DNA from: an uncultured Collinsella sp.
GTDB taxonomy: Bacteria; Actinomycetota; Coriobacteriia; Coriobacteriales; Coriobacteriaceae
Assembly (NCBI GenBank): GCA_958407995.1
Contig: CATYJU010000016.1
Coordinates: 1 to 42,037, forward strand
Direction: 5' to 3'
DNA: 42,037 bases
Positions 24,264-33,471 of this stretch are shown in pieces. Numbering within the stretch: position 1 is the first letter of the stretch; each line of letters begins with the position of its first letter. The notes beneath the pieces were generated by a model. The model did not search any database. It was not told where the DNA came from and saw only the letters and a list, made by a program, of their open reading frames with translations. The position numbers and the translations under genes were made by a program.

Positions 24264-27200
24264 ATGGCGAACACCCAGAACTATATTAACCATCTGCTGC
24301 AGAACACCGGCATTACGCCGGCATGCAGCGAAGAAGAGCGCTTGGCTGCCGAGGATATCGCTCAGATCTTCCGCAACCACGGCTTTGATCCCGAGGTTCA
24401 GGAGTTCAATGCCCCGGCGCCCAGTAGATTGGCATTTGCCGTTACCGGTATTCTTGCGTTTGCCGGCGCCCTGCTGATGGGCATCGGCGGCGGTATCGGC
24501 TTGGTCGGCACCTTGCTGGCTATTGTCGGCGCCGTTCTTTACGTGCTCGAGCGCACGGGCCACCCCGTGGTTTCGCGTCTGGGCAAGACGGGCGTGAGCC
24601 AAAACGTCATCGCCTACCACAAGGCCTCGGGCCCGCTCGCGTCCCCGCGTAACCGCCCGGTGGTCGTTGTCGCACACTACGACTCTCCCCGTGCTGAGCT
24701 GCTCGCCCGCGAGCCTTATGCTTCGTATCGTGCGCTCATCGCCAAGCTGTTGCCCGTTGCCACGGTTGCCCCCGCTGCCGTTGCCATCCTGCGTATCCTG
24801 CTGCTCCCCGGCGCGCTCAAGGTTCTGCTGTGGATTGTCGCGATCCTCGCTTCCCTCGTTGCACTTGCCAACGCGGCAAACATCATCTCTAACCGCCATA
24901 TTCTTCCCTATACGTCCGGCGCGGTATGCAACAAGTCTTCTGTCGCCGCTATGCTCGGCGTTATGGACAACGTTGCTCCCTTCCAGGGTGAAAACGAGTT
25001 TCCCGACGATGTTCCGTTCGATACCTATTTTGGGGAGCAAAAGCGTCGTGCCGAGGAAATGGCGCGTGCAGCGGCGGAGTATGCCGCGGCCCAGCAGCAA
25101 AACGACTACGGTAACACCATCGAGTACGAAGAGCCTACCTACGCCGAGGACGAGTTCGGTCAGCCGATTGCTCCCGACACTCAGACCGAGCCCGAACAGG
25201 GTGAGGCTTTCGACGAGCAGATCGAGGGCTTTGAGGGTGCGTCTGCCGACGAGACGCTGATTGGCGCCATCGTGCCCGAGGATCAGAACCAGGCTGTCCA
25301 GGCTGAAGAGTTCAATGACGAGGTTTCCGCTGCCGAGTCGGCGGAGGAGCCTGTCGCGGCCGAGCCCGAGCCCAAGCTCTATCGCAATGCCGCCGGCAAC
25401 ATCCGCTTTGGTTCGGATGCCATCCGTGCGCTCGGAATGCTTCCCGAGTCCTGCACGCTCGATTACGAGGAGGGCGAGGAGCCGACGTTTGAGCCCGAGC
25501 CTGCCCCCGTCGTGACTGCGCCTGCGCCCGCTGTCACCGTGGATGATGAGTCTGCCGCGGTTGCCGTTGCCGTTGCCGAGCCCGAGGCGGTGTCCGCGAT
25601 CGATCCCGCGGCAGGACTAGACATTTTGGCTCCCGCCGCGCCGGCGCAAGACGTTGCGGACGAGTCTGACGACGATTACGTTGAACAGCCGAGGCGCGTG
25701 TCTTACGAGAGCGATACTGATTTCTCGGCCGAGATTCCCGCGGCAACGCCCCATGCCGACATTGCATCCGCGTTCTCGTCGATTGGCGCCAGCGCTTCCA
25801 ACTTCTTTAAGGGTGCGCTTGCAAAGGGCAAGAAATTTGTCGACGATTTCGAGGAGAAGCGCGCTGCCGCACGCGAGGCTGCCGAGCAGGAGGCTATCGC
25901 TCAGCAGCAGGCAGCCGAGGCGGCACGTGAGCACGCGGCGCAAGAGTTCGAGCAGAACGAGGCTATGCAGTCCGCGCCCGTCGACGCCGCCGAAGCTACA
26001 ACGTCCTTTGAGTCCCAGCAACCGGCGTCCGCGGATGTTGTTGAGGCGACGACGTCTTTCGAGGCTCAGGAGCACGTCGATAGCACCATGTCGTTTGATG
26101 CCGCGCAGTTCGATTCCACGATAACGTTTGAAAAGCAGGGCACCGCGATTGCCGAGCCCCTTCCTGTTTCCGATGAGCAGGGCGACGCGGCAGACGATGA
26201 CGAGCCTATTGATGCTGCCGAAATCCAAGATGTCGCCGAGGACGAGCCCGTTGAGGCCAACTCTGACGAAGAGCAATACGCGGCAGCCGATCAAGGTGAT
26301 TCGACCGAGGTCGAGCAGGAGGAAGTGCCTGCGGTTTCTGAGACTCCCGAGACGGATGAGTCGAGGCCTTACTCCACGCAGATTTTCACCATGCCGACCC
26401 CGAGTGGTTCCGGTGCCACGGTTGCCAATGTCGCTCCCACTCAGGACGAAACGGTCGATTCCCTTATGGCCCAGATTTCCTCCCAGGCATCGCCGCGTCC
26501 GCAGATGAATGTTCCCGATCCGGCGTCGGCACCGTCGCCTGCACCTTCCTCGTCTCCGCTGGCTTCGGTCCCCGATCCGTCGCTGCCGTCCATGAAGCAG
26601 GCAAACGTTGCGTCTCGCACGTCGCTGTTCGACCTTCCCGACCCCTCCGCACAGGTCAACGATCCCTTTGCTACTGCCCAGGGTCCCGAACCCACATCGG
26701 CACCCGTTGCGCCTCCTATGCCCGTTGCGTCGGGTGCGCAGCCGATCGAGACCATTTCGGCTCCCGCCCCGGCGGCACCCAAGTCTCGTAAGCGCGGCCT
26801 GGGTGGTCTGTTCGGCCGTAAAAAGAAAAACGAGCAGGACAGCATGAGTGACTGGCTGGGCGTCGAAGACGATTACGATGCCAAGAAGTCCGGTCGCGGT
26901 ATCGGTTCGTGGGATAACTTCGAGGACGATAACGATGGCTGGAAGGGTGGCGCTACGTCTTCCGATGGCGCTTCTTCCGAAGATATGCTCTCGGCTGTCG
27001 CCTCTATGGGCGATGATGAGCTGCTCGGTCACGATATCTGGTTTGTGGCAACGGGCGCCTCGGATTGTGATGGCGCCGGCATGAAGGCCTTCTTGGCTTC
27101 GCATCGCGATAAGCTCCGCGGCGTATTCTTCATCAATCTTGAATCCGTCGGCGCCGGTAGGCTTTCGGTTGTGACGGTCGAGGGCGAACAACAACTGCTC

Positions 27201-27461
27201 AAGGGCGATCGCCGCATCATGAACCTGGTCAGCAAGGTCTGCAAGTCGTTCCATGTCGATTGTGGCGCGCTCGAGATGCCCTATGCCAAGACCGATGCCT
27301 ATGCCGCGCTCGAGGCGAGCCGCCGAGCCCTCACCATCGCCGGCGTGGACGGCACGCGTCTGGCTTGCGCTCGTACCGAGGACGACCTGCCCCACAATGT
27401 CAACCCGACGAACATTGCTACGGTATCCGAGGTCGTGACCGAGGTTATCCGCCGTTCGTAG
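24264..27461 (+). CDS. M28-peptidase-like membrane protein split by a long acidic insert
   Basis: This protein has 1065 residues. Residues 1-240 resemble the first half of an M28 aminopeptidase: VVVVAHYDSPRAE (134-146) gives the first HxD-type ligand pair, preceded by two hydrophobic segments (about 57-95) and followed by more (about 160-205). Residues 245-835 are a disordered Glu/Ala/Pro-rich insert. A basic patch KSRKRGLGGLFGRKKK lies near 840-855. Residues 915-1065 resume the M28 fold (HDIWFVATGASDCDG, FINLESVGAGRLSVV, LPHNVNPTN). The usual bridging Asp (here GAVCNKSS) and catalytic Glu pair (here ASDCDG) are missing, so peptidase activity is doubtful. ATG 24264 has GGAG six bases upstream. 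It may scaffold an envelope complex, but this is unknown. Confidence 0.75.
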   Translation: MANTQNYINHLLQNTGITPACSEEERLAAEDIAQIFRNHGFDPEVQEFNAPAPSRLAFAVTGILAFAGALLMGIGGGIGLVGTLLAIVGAVLYVLERTGHPVVSRLGKTGVSQNVIAYHKASGPLASPRNRPVVVVAHYDSPRAELLAREPYASYRALIAKLLPVATVAPAAVAILRILLLPGALKVLLWIVAILASLVALANAANIISNRHILPYTSGAVCNKSSVAAMLGVMDNVAPFQGENEFPDDVPFDTYFGEQKRRAEEMARAAAEYAAAQQQNDYGNTIEYEEPTYAEDEFGQPIAPDTQTEPEQGEAFDEQIEGFEGASADETLIGAIVPEDQNQAVQAEEFNDEVSAAESAEEPVAAEPEPKLYRNAAGNIRFGSDAIRALGMLPESCTLDYEEGEEPTFEPEPAPVVTAPAPAVTVDDESAAVAVAVAEPEAVSAIDPAAGLDILAPAAPAQDVADESDDDYVEQPRRVSYESDTDFSAEIPAATPHADIASAFSSIGASASNFFKGALAKGKKFVDDFEEKRAAAREAAEQEAIAQQQAAEAAREHAAQEFEQNEAMQSAPVDAAEATTSFESQQPASADVVEATTSFEAQEHVDSTMSFDAAQFDSTITFEKQGTAIAEPLPVSDEQGDAADDDEPIDAAEIQDVAEDEPVEANSDEEQYAAADQGDSTEVEQEEVPAVSETPETDESRPYSTQIFTMPTPSGSGATVANVAPTQDETVDSLMAQISSQASPRPQMNVPDPASAPSPAPSSSPLASVPDPSLPSMKQANVASRTSLFDLPDPSAQVNDPFATAQGPEPTSAPVAPPMPVASGAQPIETISAPAPAAPKSRKRGLGGLFGRKKKNEQDSMSDWLGVEDDYDAKKSGRGIGSWDNFEDDNDGWKGGATSSDGASSEDMLSAVASMGDDELLGHDIWFVATGASDCDGAGMKAFLASHRDKLRGVFFINLESVGAGRLSVVTVEGEQQLLKGDRRIMNLVSKVCKSFHVDCGALEMPYAKTDAYAALEASRRALTIAGVDGTRLACARTEDDLPHNVNPTNIATVSEVVTEVIRRS

Positions 27462-27482
27462 ACGGAGCTCTAAGGAGTCAAC

Positions 27483-27701
27483 GTGTTTTCGTATATTAAG
27501 CGCCATTGGCCTGTCTACGTGATTTTGACCTTGATTGCCATTGCGTTAGGATTTGGGGCTGCCTACATCGTGGGTGCGAAGGGCTCGACCCCCGCCTCCG
27601 CAATCAGCGAAGAGGTGGAGCAAGAACAGAGCACGGGTGCCGATGGGATTCCTGAGTCCGAGCAGGCAATCGTTGATGGTGGATCTTCGTCTGCAGAGTA
27701 G
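27483..27701 (+). CDS. Small single-pass membrane protein
   Basis: This is an unrecognised 72-residue protein. Residues 9-31 (WPVYVILTLIAIALGFGAAYIVG) form one membrane segment after a short basic N-terminus (MFSYIKRH). The remaining 40 residues are acidic and Ser-rich. GTG 27483 follows AAGGAG. It lies 21 bases behind the M28-like gene and is probably cotranscribed and related in function. Confidence 0.75.
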   Translation: MFSYIKRHWPVYVILTLIAIALGFGAAYIVGAKGSTPASAISEEVEQEQSTGADGIPESEQAIVDGGSSSAE

Positions 27702-27722
27702 ATACGGCGATTTAAATGATTG

Positions 27723-27760
27723 AAAGCGGGCGAGCCGGGGGACTGGCTCGCCCGCTTTTT
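27723..27760. terminator. Bidirectional terminator
   Basis: A 14-bp perfect stem (27723-27736 with 27745-27758) has an eight-base loop and Ts on both outer sides. It serves the small membrane protein gene (plus) and the end of the adhesin gene (minus), whose stop lies eight bases away. Confidence 0.9.
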
Positions 27761-27767
27761 CATCGTG

Positions 27768-30700
27768 CTAGCGGTTCTTTGGGATCGACCTAAGGCGAGC
27801 GAACCATAGGACTGCGGCACCCGAGGTCAGGAGCGCGGTGATGCAAGCGGCGATGGGAACTGATCCTGTTGCCGGTAGGTCCTGCGGTAGGGTACAGCGT
27901 TGAATGACACGGTCCTCGTCATGTGACTCAAGTTTATCGCCGCCGCCGTTGCGGCAAAGATCGACGCGCGCGCTGTTGGTGAGTGCGGTTTGGGGCGTAT
28001 AAGCCGACGTTGCCTGCATGTGCACGACTGCGCCCCGAGCGTCTGTGCCAGGGATTGCTTTGGCATCGTCAAGGTCGTCGTGCTCATCTTTGAGATCATC
28101 GCGGGTCCAAGAATCCGCATCGCTTCGAGTCGTAAAGTCGGCAGCTACCGCACCGTATTCAATTCGAATGCCCGTTACGACGGTATTGGATGCAAGGTCG
28201 AGCTCTTCCGCCTCGAGTGTGGTGGATTCCGTGGTCGAGACATCCGCCTTCCAGAGGCGCCAGCCGTCGTAATCGACGAGGCGACAATCCTCACCAAGGC
28301 TCTCTTTTACTTCGTCGGACTCAAGCCAAGGATTTTCGTGCCCATCGTCAAGTGTCGCGTTCGCCGGTTCATCGACGTCTGTCGAGTCCAACGGCGTCGT
28401 GCGATACCACACGTTGCACAGACCGTTGAGGTCGCCGATGGCGACGGGGGTTTCGATTGAGATGAATCTCGCCGTGCCGTCTTTGGCGCACTCAAGATCA
28501 TCGGTAATCGTAAACTCATCAACCCAAGTAGCGGAATCGTTTCGAGCATCGATGGTATAGGAGAAAAGCCCATCACTATTGGTTTGCGTCGTAGCGCGGT
28601 TTTTACCATCGCCGTTAGCCAACAGGCCCTTTTCGATAGGTTGGACAAGTTCCTGACGCTTGTCGACCTGCCCCTTGATCTCGATGGGCGCATCCTTCAT
28701 CGCGACGGATTGGACTTCTCCCGTATCTTTTATTTCAAACGTTATCTCCTCGGCAAGGTCATAGGTCCGCGGAGACATCATTTCGCGCAACGAGTAGGTG
28801 CCGGGTGCAAGATGTTCGACGCGGTGCGGCTTGTCGGATGAGGTCCAGGAGTCTATTTCGGTTTTATCGGGACCATATAAGGTGAGCTGTGCGCCTTCCA
28901 CTTCCTGCTCACCGCTTGCATCGACCTTGGAGATATCAACCTTGGTGTAATCGTCGGATACGTTAAGCCGTGCTTCTACAACGGGTGTTTTCTGGTCGGC
29001 ATAAGTAAGGTCGACAATATGGGATGTCCGATCGAGTAAGAAGCCTGCCGGCGCTTGAGTCTCGACAACCTCGTAGCGTGCGGTGCCAGATCCCAGCGGG
29101 AGGTCGTCCGCGCGTGCTTCTCCAGTTTCATCCGTCGTGACGGTAGCGACAGTCTCACCGTCGAGCGCGGCAATGCTACCGTCGGGGCGCACGATATCAC
29201 CCGAGGCACGGATCTCAAAGACGGCGCCCGCGAGGCTGCTGCCGTCTACGGCATCGGTTTTAACGATCCTGATATTTCCGGTCGCGGCGCGGTCATAATA
29301 CGAGGCGATTGCAACGGGCGTTAGGTTCATGTCGGCGGGTATGTTTACCTCGATTTCTTCGCTGACAAGATAGGGCTCTTTGGCCGAGGTTTCGCGTACA
29401 TAATAGGTGCCCGGCACGAGCGATTCTGGCAGTGTGACGGTCCCGGTCGCGTCAGTCGTAAAGGTGTCCATTACGTTATGTGCTGGATACCAGCAAGTTT
29501 GTGAGACAGGTTCGTGATTGCTGTCGAGGAGTTGGAAGGTGAATCCGGCTAGGGGAACAGAAGCGCCTGTTTGGGCATCGCGTTTTACAATCTGGAGATG
29601 CGTCGACAGAGCGTGGTTGTCCACGATATATTGAAGCTCGGCGCCGTCGGAAATCTGATTTGCCCCGACGGTCCATTCCCCTGCACGTTTAAAACCCTCG
29701 GGGACGGTTTCCGGAACCTCACGAACCGTGTAGCCGGCACGGTCGTATGGGACGGCTCCGTGGACACCGGCGGGTCGCTTGCCTGTGCCGAACCATGCTT
29801 CGGGCTGATCTTCGGTGGAGGCAAAGCCATAGATGTTTGTGGTCAGTGTGCCAACAACCTGCTGAGAGCTGTTGCTGACAACCTCAAAGACAACACCACC
29901 CGCCGGCTGCTCCAGGCCGGATTGGTCGCTATTGCCGTAATCCTTGAATTTGGAAATCTCAAGGTTAAACGCAATGGGGATATCGGAAACGCGAGATTCG
30001 ATCTCGACCACGCCTGAATCGCCGAGCTGGTCGGCTCCAACGGTATAGGTCCAGCTGTCGTTGGATGGCAGGTAGCCCTCGGGGGCTTTTGATTCGTAGA
30101 TGGTAAAGGTTCCTAAGGGGACATCGGCGAGGGTGGCCCGACCGCTTTCGTCGGTCGTGAGGATTTGTGCCCATCCAGGGGTTGATTGCGACACACACGT
30201 GAACTCTGCTCCTGCGAGCGAAGCTCCCACCTGGTGGCCGGCATTCGTCGCGGCATCGAGTTTTACGATACGCAGGTTGATGGTGCCGGGCTGTTCATCA
30301 ATGGCGACCCGCCCGCCGTCATTCCCCGTGGTAAAGGCAATACGATCGTGCAGGGGGATATAACCAGCTGGCGCTGTTGTCTCAACTAGGTAGTATGTCG
30401 TGTTGGGTAGGAGTGTTGCCTGCGCTCGACCGTTGCTGTCCATCTGGACGGTGCCGACACGCGCGCCGCTGGCGCTCTCAAAAACATCGAATGTTGCCCC
30501 GTCAAACTGATAAGTATTGTTTCCGCTGGTAATGGCAGCGTTTGCAGACTGCTTTTGGAAGGAAACAGAGACTGCCGGCAGTACATAGAGCATGTCTTGA
30601 CGTTTGCTGCCGCCCGATACGGTTCCTATATAGCGCCGCGCGCGGTGCGGAGCGGCTTTGATGCTTCCTGATTTTGCGCTGTCGTGGAGCCACCGCGCAG

Positions 30701-31199
30701 CCGCCACGACTTCATTGTCGGCGGTAAAGTGCCCGCTCTTGGTTTTGCCCTGAGCGGTTGTGTAGGAGTAGGTGCCGTCGACATGGGTAGTGCCGTTGAG
30801 CATCCATACGGCAAGCTGGGTGGCGGCGCGGGCGCGATCGGGTGAAAGATGGTAACCGCCAAACGACGTGGCGGTAGGATATCCGTGACAAACGATTGCC
30901 GCGAACTCGTCGTCGAGCCACACCCAGCCTTGATCAAAGTTGAGCCATGGGCCGCCCGGCTTGGTGGGGCCGGGGCGCTCCTGGTTCATGCAGTAGGCAA
31001 TCGAGGCGTCTTGAGCTTCATACTTGCCGATGAAGAAGGGCCCACAATCATCGCTAATAGTGCGGAAGCCGAGCTGGTCGTAGCCATCGACGGCAAATGC
31101 GGCTCCCGGTGCCAGACAGCCGAAAAGCAGGAAGAGGAGCAGGAGCAGCGGACCTGTTGCGATTGCGCTGTGGACAGAGTGCGTGGGTGCGTTGGACAT
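27768..31199 (-). CDS. LPxTG cell-wall adhesin: thioester domain plus about six Cna-B domains
   Basis: This is a 1143-residue surface protein. The signal peptide (1-36) ends AFA. Next is a thioester domain of the TQXA type, with candidate cysteine C70 (AYCMNQ) and glutamine in TQLAVW (127-132); such domains form covalent bonds to host targets. About six Cna-B/SpaA domains follow (starting near 200, 300, 410, 540, 645 and 755), each with a Lys (KLDA, KFKD, KRDA, KTDA, KVDA) and an E-box (VETTAPAGY, YESKAPEGYL, VETQAPAGF), the ingredients of isopeptide crosslinks. A further beta-rich domain precedes LPATG (1108-1112), a membrane segment and a basic tail. ATG 31199 has AAGGAG. No sortase or pilin gene is adjacent, and I found no clear promoter in the 297 bases upstream. 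Confidence 0.9.
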   Translation of the reverse strand: MSNAPTHSVHSAIATGPLLLLLFLLFGCLAPGAAFAVDGYDQLGFRTISDDCGPFFIGKYEAQDASIAYCMNQERPGPTKPGGPWLNFDQGWVWLDDEFAAIVCHGYPTATSFGGYHLSPDRARAATQLAVWMLNGTTHVDGTYSYTTAQGKTKSGHFTADNEVVAAARWLHDSAKSGSIKAAPHRARRYIGTVSGGSKRQDMLYVLPAVSVSFQKQSANAAITSGNNTYQFDGATFDVFESASGARVGTVQMDSNGRAQATLLPNTTYYLVETTAPAGYIPLHDRIAFTTGNDGGRVAIDEQPGTINLRIVKLDAATNAGHQVGASLAGAEFTCVSQSTPGWAQILTTDESGRATLADVPLGTFTIYESKAPEGYLPSNDSWTYTVGADQLGDSGVVEIESRVSDIPIAFNLEISKFKDYGNSDQSGLEQPAGGVVFEVVSNSSQQVVGTLTTNIYGFASTEDQPEAWFGTGKRPAGVHGAVPYDRAGYTVREVPETVPEGFKRAGEWTVGANQISDGAELQYIVDNHALSTHLQIVKRDAQTGASVPLAGFTFQLLDSNHEPVSQTCWYPAHNVMDTFTTDATGTVTLPESLVPGTYYVRETSAKEPYLVSEEIEVNIPADMNLTPVAIASYYDRAATGNIRIVKTDAVDGSSLAGAVFEIRASGDIVRPDGSIAALDGETVATVTTDETGEARADDLPLGSGTARYEVVETQAPAGFLLDRTSHIVDLTYADQKTPVVEARLNVSDDYTKVDISKVDASGEQEVEGAQLTLYGPDKTEIDSWTSSDKPHRVEHLAPGTYSLREMMSPRTYDLAEEITFEIKDTGEVQSVAMKDAPIEIKGQVDKRQELVQPIEKGLLANGDGKNRATTQTNSDGLFSYTIDARNDSATWVDEFTITDDLECAKDGTARFISIETPVAIGDLNGLCNVWYRTTPLDSTDVDEPANATLDDGHENPWLESDEVKESLGEDCRLVDYDGWRLWKADVSTTESTTLEAEELDLASNTVVTGIRIEYGAVAADFTTRSDADSWTRDDLKDEHDDLDDAKAIPGTDARGAVVHMQATSAYTPQTALTNSARVDLCRNGGGDKLESHDEDRVIQRCTLPQDLPATGSVPIAACITALLTSGAAVLWFARLRSIPKNR

Positions 31200-31453
31200 G
31201 GCTGCTCCTTATCCCTCGTGCGCCGCACGGGGAGGCTGCGACGCGTAGGATGAGGCTACCCCCGAGGTTCATGCGGGTAAGTACCGGAGCCTGACCAAAA
31301 GCTTGCCCAATTCCTGACAAATTGAGCTCAAATTCAACAATCAAGCAAAAGTGCAGGTAGAAGATAGGGAGAACAGGAGGTTAAAGGTCCTCGTCTCCAC
31401 AATTGACGCGATTTTCAAACGAATCTTCACAGCTAAAACAAGCATCGCCACCC

Positions 31454-31483
31454 TTGTATCGAACAAGACAACCGCGTTATACT
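31454..31483 (+). promoter_or_regulatory. tRNA-Gly promoter
   Basis: TTGTAT (31454-31459) and TATACT (31478-31483) with an 18-base spacer put the start near 31490, seven bases before the mature tRNA. Confidence 0.6.
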
Positions 31484-31496
31484 ATCCCCCACATAT

Positions 31497-31571
31497 GCGG
31501 GCATCGCCAAGTGGTAAGGCATCAGCTTCCCAAGCTGACACTCGCGGGTTCGAGTCCCGTTGCCCGCTCCA
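31497..31571 (+). tRNA. tRNA-Gly (CCC)
   Basis: This is a complete cloverleaf: acceptor GCGGGCA/TGCCCGC, anticodon loop TTCCCAA (anticodon CCC), T arm CGGGTTCGAGTCCCG, and encoded CCA (31569-31571). Its last 18 bases recur exactly at 31746-31763. Confidence 0.95.
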
Positions 31572-31891
31572 GTAAAAAGCACAAGCACGGCAGCGTTACG
31601 TTGCCGTGCTTTTTACTACCAAGCGCCGGGACTCGAACCCGCCAGGGTGCGAGCGTTAAGCAAACGCGAAGCGTTTGTAGCGAGCAGGCGAAGGCGCCGA
31701 CGGGCGCCTGAAGCCGGTGCGTATTTGCGAAGCAAATACGCGGATGTCCCGTTGCCCGCTCCATCGAGTACGGGGGACCTCGGGAACGTCGGGTCCAACC
31801 CGCTGTGCCCGTGCGTGTGCGCGGACCGGGTCTGCCGACCGCAGCCGGTGCGTATTTGCGAAGCAAATGCGCAGACGTCCTCATGGTCGCT
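31572..31891. repeat. tRNA-Gly tail region: two tandem repeat cassettes
   Basis: This is a 320-base stretch without a gene. It holds an inverted copy of the tRNA T arm (CGGGACTCGAACCCG, 31627-31641), an exact 18-base direct repeat of the tRNA 3' end (31746-31763), and a 26-base direct repeat at 31712-31737 and 31843-31868. Each copy of the latter contains the hairpin GCGTATTTGC-GAA-GCAAATACGC or a near-identical one. Other small palindromes are CAAACGCGAAGCGTTTG (31661-31677) and GGCGCC...GGCGCC. The second unit also ends in a weak CGCTCCA. A degenerate T-arm look-alike sits at about 31788-31802. Confidence 0.7.
31585..31614 (+). terminator. Terminator of tRNA-Gly
   Basis: GCACGGCA (31585-31592) pairs with TGCCGTGC (31602-31609) and is followed by five Ts. 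It sits inside a larger inverted repeat (GTAAAAAGCAC/GTGCTTTTTAC, 31572-31617). Confidence 0.85.
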
Positions 31892-31996
31892 CCAATTCCA
31901 AAATGTTAGGTTAATGCCTACTGCCCATACTTGCACCTGCGCACGGTACAATGGTTGGGTTACGACCAACGTGCCAATAACCAAAAAGGAGCCGCT

Positions 31997-33343
31997 ATGA
32001 TCGATCGCTATACCCGCCCGGAGATGGGACACATCTTCTCCCTCGAGAACAAGTACGCCATTTGGCAGGAGATCGAGGTTCTGGCCTGCGAGGCCCAGGC
32101 GGAGCTCGGCAAGATCGGTATTTCCAAAGACGAGGCCCAGTGGATCCGCGACCATGCCAACTTTGAGAAGGCGAAGGTCGATGAGATCGAGGAAGTCACG
32201 CGCCACGACGTCATTGCCTTCCTGACCAACATGAAGGAATACATCGATGCCGATGTTCCCGAGGGCGACCCCAAGCCCAGCCGCTGGGTTCACTATGGCA
32301 TGACCAGCTCGGATCTGGGCGACACGGCCCTGTGCTACCAGCTCACCCAGGCCTGCGACCTGATCATCGAGGACGTCAAGAAGCTCGGCGAGATTTGCAA
32401 GCGTCGCGCCTTTGAGGAGCGCAACACGCTCTGTGCCGGCCGCACTCATGGCATCCACGCCGAGCCGATGACCTTCGGCATGAAGTTTGGCTCTTGGGCC
32501 TGGGAGCTCAAGCGCGATCTGGATCGTCTTGAGGACGCCCGCAAGAATGTTGCCTTTGGTGCCATCTCGGGCGCTGTCGGCACGTACAGCTCCATCGAGC
32601 CGTTCGTCGAGGAGTATGTCTGCGAGCACCTGGGCCTGGTTCACGACCCGCTGTCCACGCAGGTTATCAGCCGCGACCATCACGCCTATCTCGCCGGCGT
32701 TCTCGCCACCACCGCAGCCACCTGCGAGCGCATCGCTACCGAGGTCCGCAATCTGCAGAAGACTGATACGCTCGAGGCCGAGGAGCCGTTCCGTAAGGGC
32801 CAAAAGGGCAGCTCAGCCATGCCGCACAAGCGCAACCCCATCACCATGGAGAAAGTCTGCGGTCTGTCGCGCGTCGTGAAGTCCAACGCCCAGGTTGCCT
32901 TCGATAACGTCGCCCTGTGGCACGAGCGTGACATTTCGCACTCCTCTGCCGAGCGCGTCGCCCAGGCCGATAGCTTCATCGCCCTCGACCACATGTTCCA
33001 GTGCCTCATCCGCGTTATCGACGGCCTGCAGCTGTACCCTGCCCGCATGATGGCCAACCTCAATAAGACCCGCGGCCTCATCTTCTCCTCCAAGGTGCTG
33101 CTCGCCCTCGTCGACACGGGCATCACCCGCGAGGACGCGTACGCCATTGTGCAGGAGAACGCCATGGCAACTTGGCACGAGGTACAGGATTGTGTCTCCG
33201 GCCCCACCTTTAAGGAGCGTCTCGAGGCCGACCCGCGCTGCACCGTCAGTCAGGAGAAGCTCGACGAGATCTTTGATCCGTGGGACTTCCTCACCCGTAT
33301 CGACACGGTCTTTGATCGTCTGGAGCAGCTGAGCTTCGAGTAG
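31997..33343 (+). CDS. purB: Adenylosuccinate lyase
   Basis: PurB makes AICAR in de novo purine synthesis and AMP from adenylosuccinate. The 448-residue protein carries the superfamily signature SSAMPHKRNPI, the TSSDLGDTALCYQL and GRTHGIHAEPMTFG active-site segments and HERDISHSSAERV. ATG 31997 has AAAAAGGAG six bases upstream. The gene stands alone downstream of the tRNA-Gly repeats; purC lies 4 kb further on. Confidence 0.96.
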   Translation: MIDRYTRPEMGHIFSLENKYAIWQEIEVLACEAQAELGKIGISKDEAQWIRDHANFEKAKVDEIEEVTRHDVIAFLTNMKEYIDADVPEGDPKPSRWVHYGMTSSDLGDTALCYQLTQACDLIIEDVKKLGEICKRRAFEERNTLCAGRTHGIHAEPMTFGMKFGSWAWELKRDLDRLEDARKNVAFGAISGAVGTYSSIEPFVEEYVCEHLGLVHDPLSTQVISRDHHAYLAGVLATTAATCERIATEVRNLQKTDTLEAEEPFRKGQKGSSAMPHKRNPITMEKVCGLSRVVKSNAQVAFDNVALWHERDISHSSAERVAQADSFIALDHMFQCLIRVIDGLQLYPARMMANLNKTRGLIFSSKVLLALVDTGITREDAYAIVQENAMATWHEVQDCVSGPTFKERLEADPRCTVSQEKLDEIFDPWDFLTRIDTVFDRLEQLSFE

Positions 33344-33369
33344 GTTCGGGCATAACGTTAGCTTTTTAG

Positions 33370-33407
33370 GGCGCTTTGCTGGTAATGTGTGTTGCCGGCA
33401 AAGCGCC
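33370..33407 (+). terminator. Probable terminator after purB
   Basis: GGCGCTTTGC (33370-33379) pairs perfectly with GCAAAGCGCC (33398-33407) 27 bases after the purB stop. There is no uninterrupted T tract. Confidence 0.5.
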
Positions 33408-33471
33408 TCGTTGCATTTAGGGAAAGACGGGGATAATAGTCGTCTCGAATAACATTCTGAGAGGGGATCGC

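Noticed and set aside
25617..27506. 629-codon Arg/Gly-rich frame antisense to the M28-like gene
   Set aside because: The composition is an artefact of the acidic insert read in reverse; there is no start signal.
31712..31868. CRISPR array in the tRNA-Gly tail region
   Set aside because: There are only two copies of the 26-base repeat, with a structured, repeat-rich spacer and no cas genes.
31931..31952. TTGCAC/TACAAT as a purB promoter
   Set aside because: The spacer is only ten bases; the TACAAT may be a -10 but no fitting -35 is seen.
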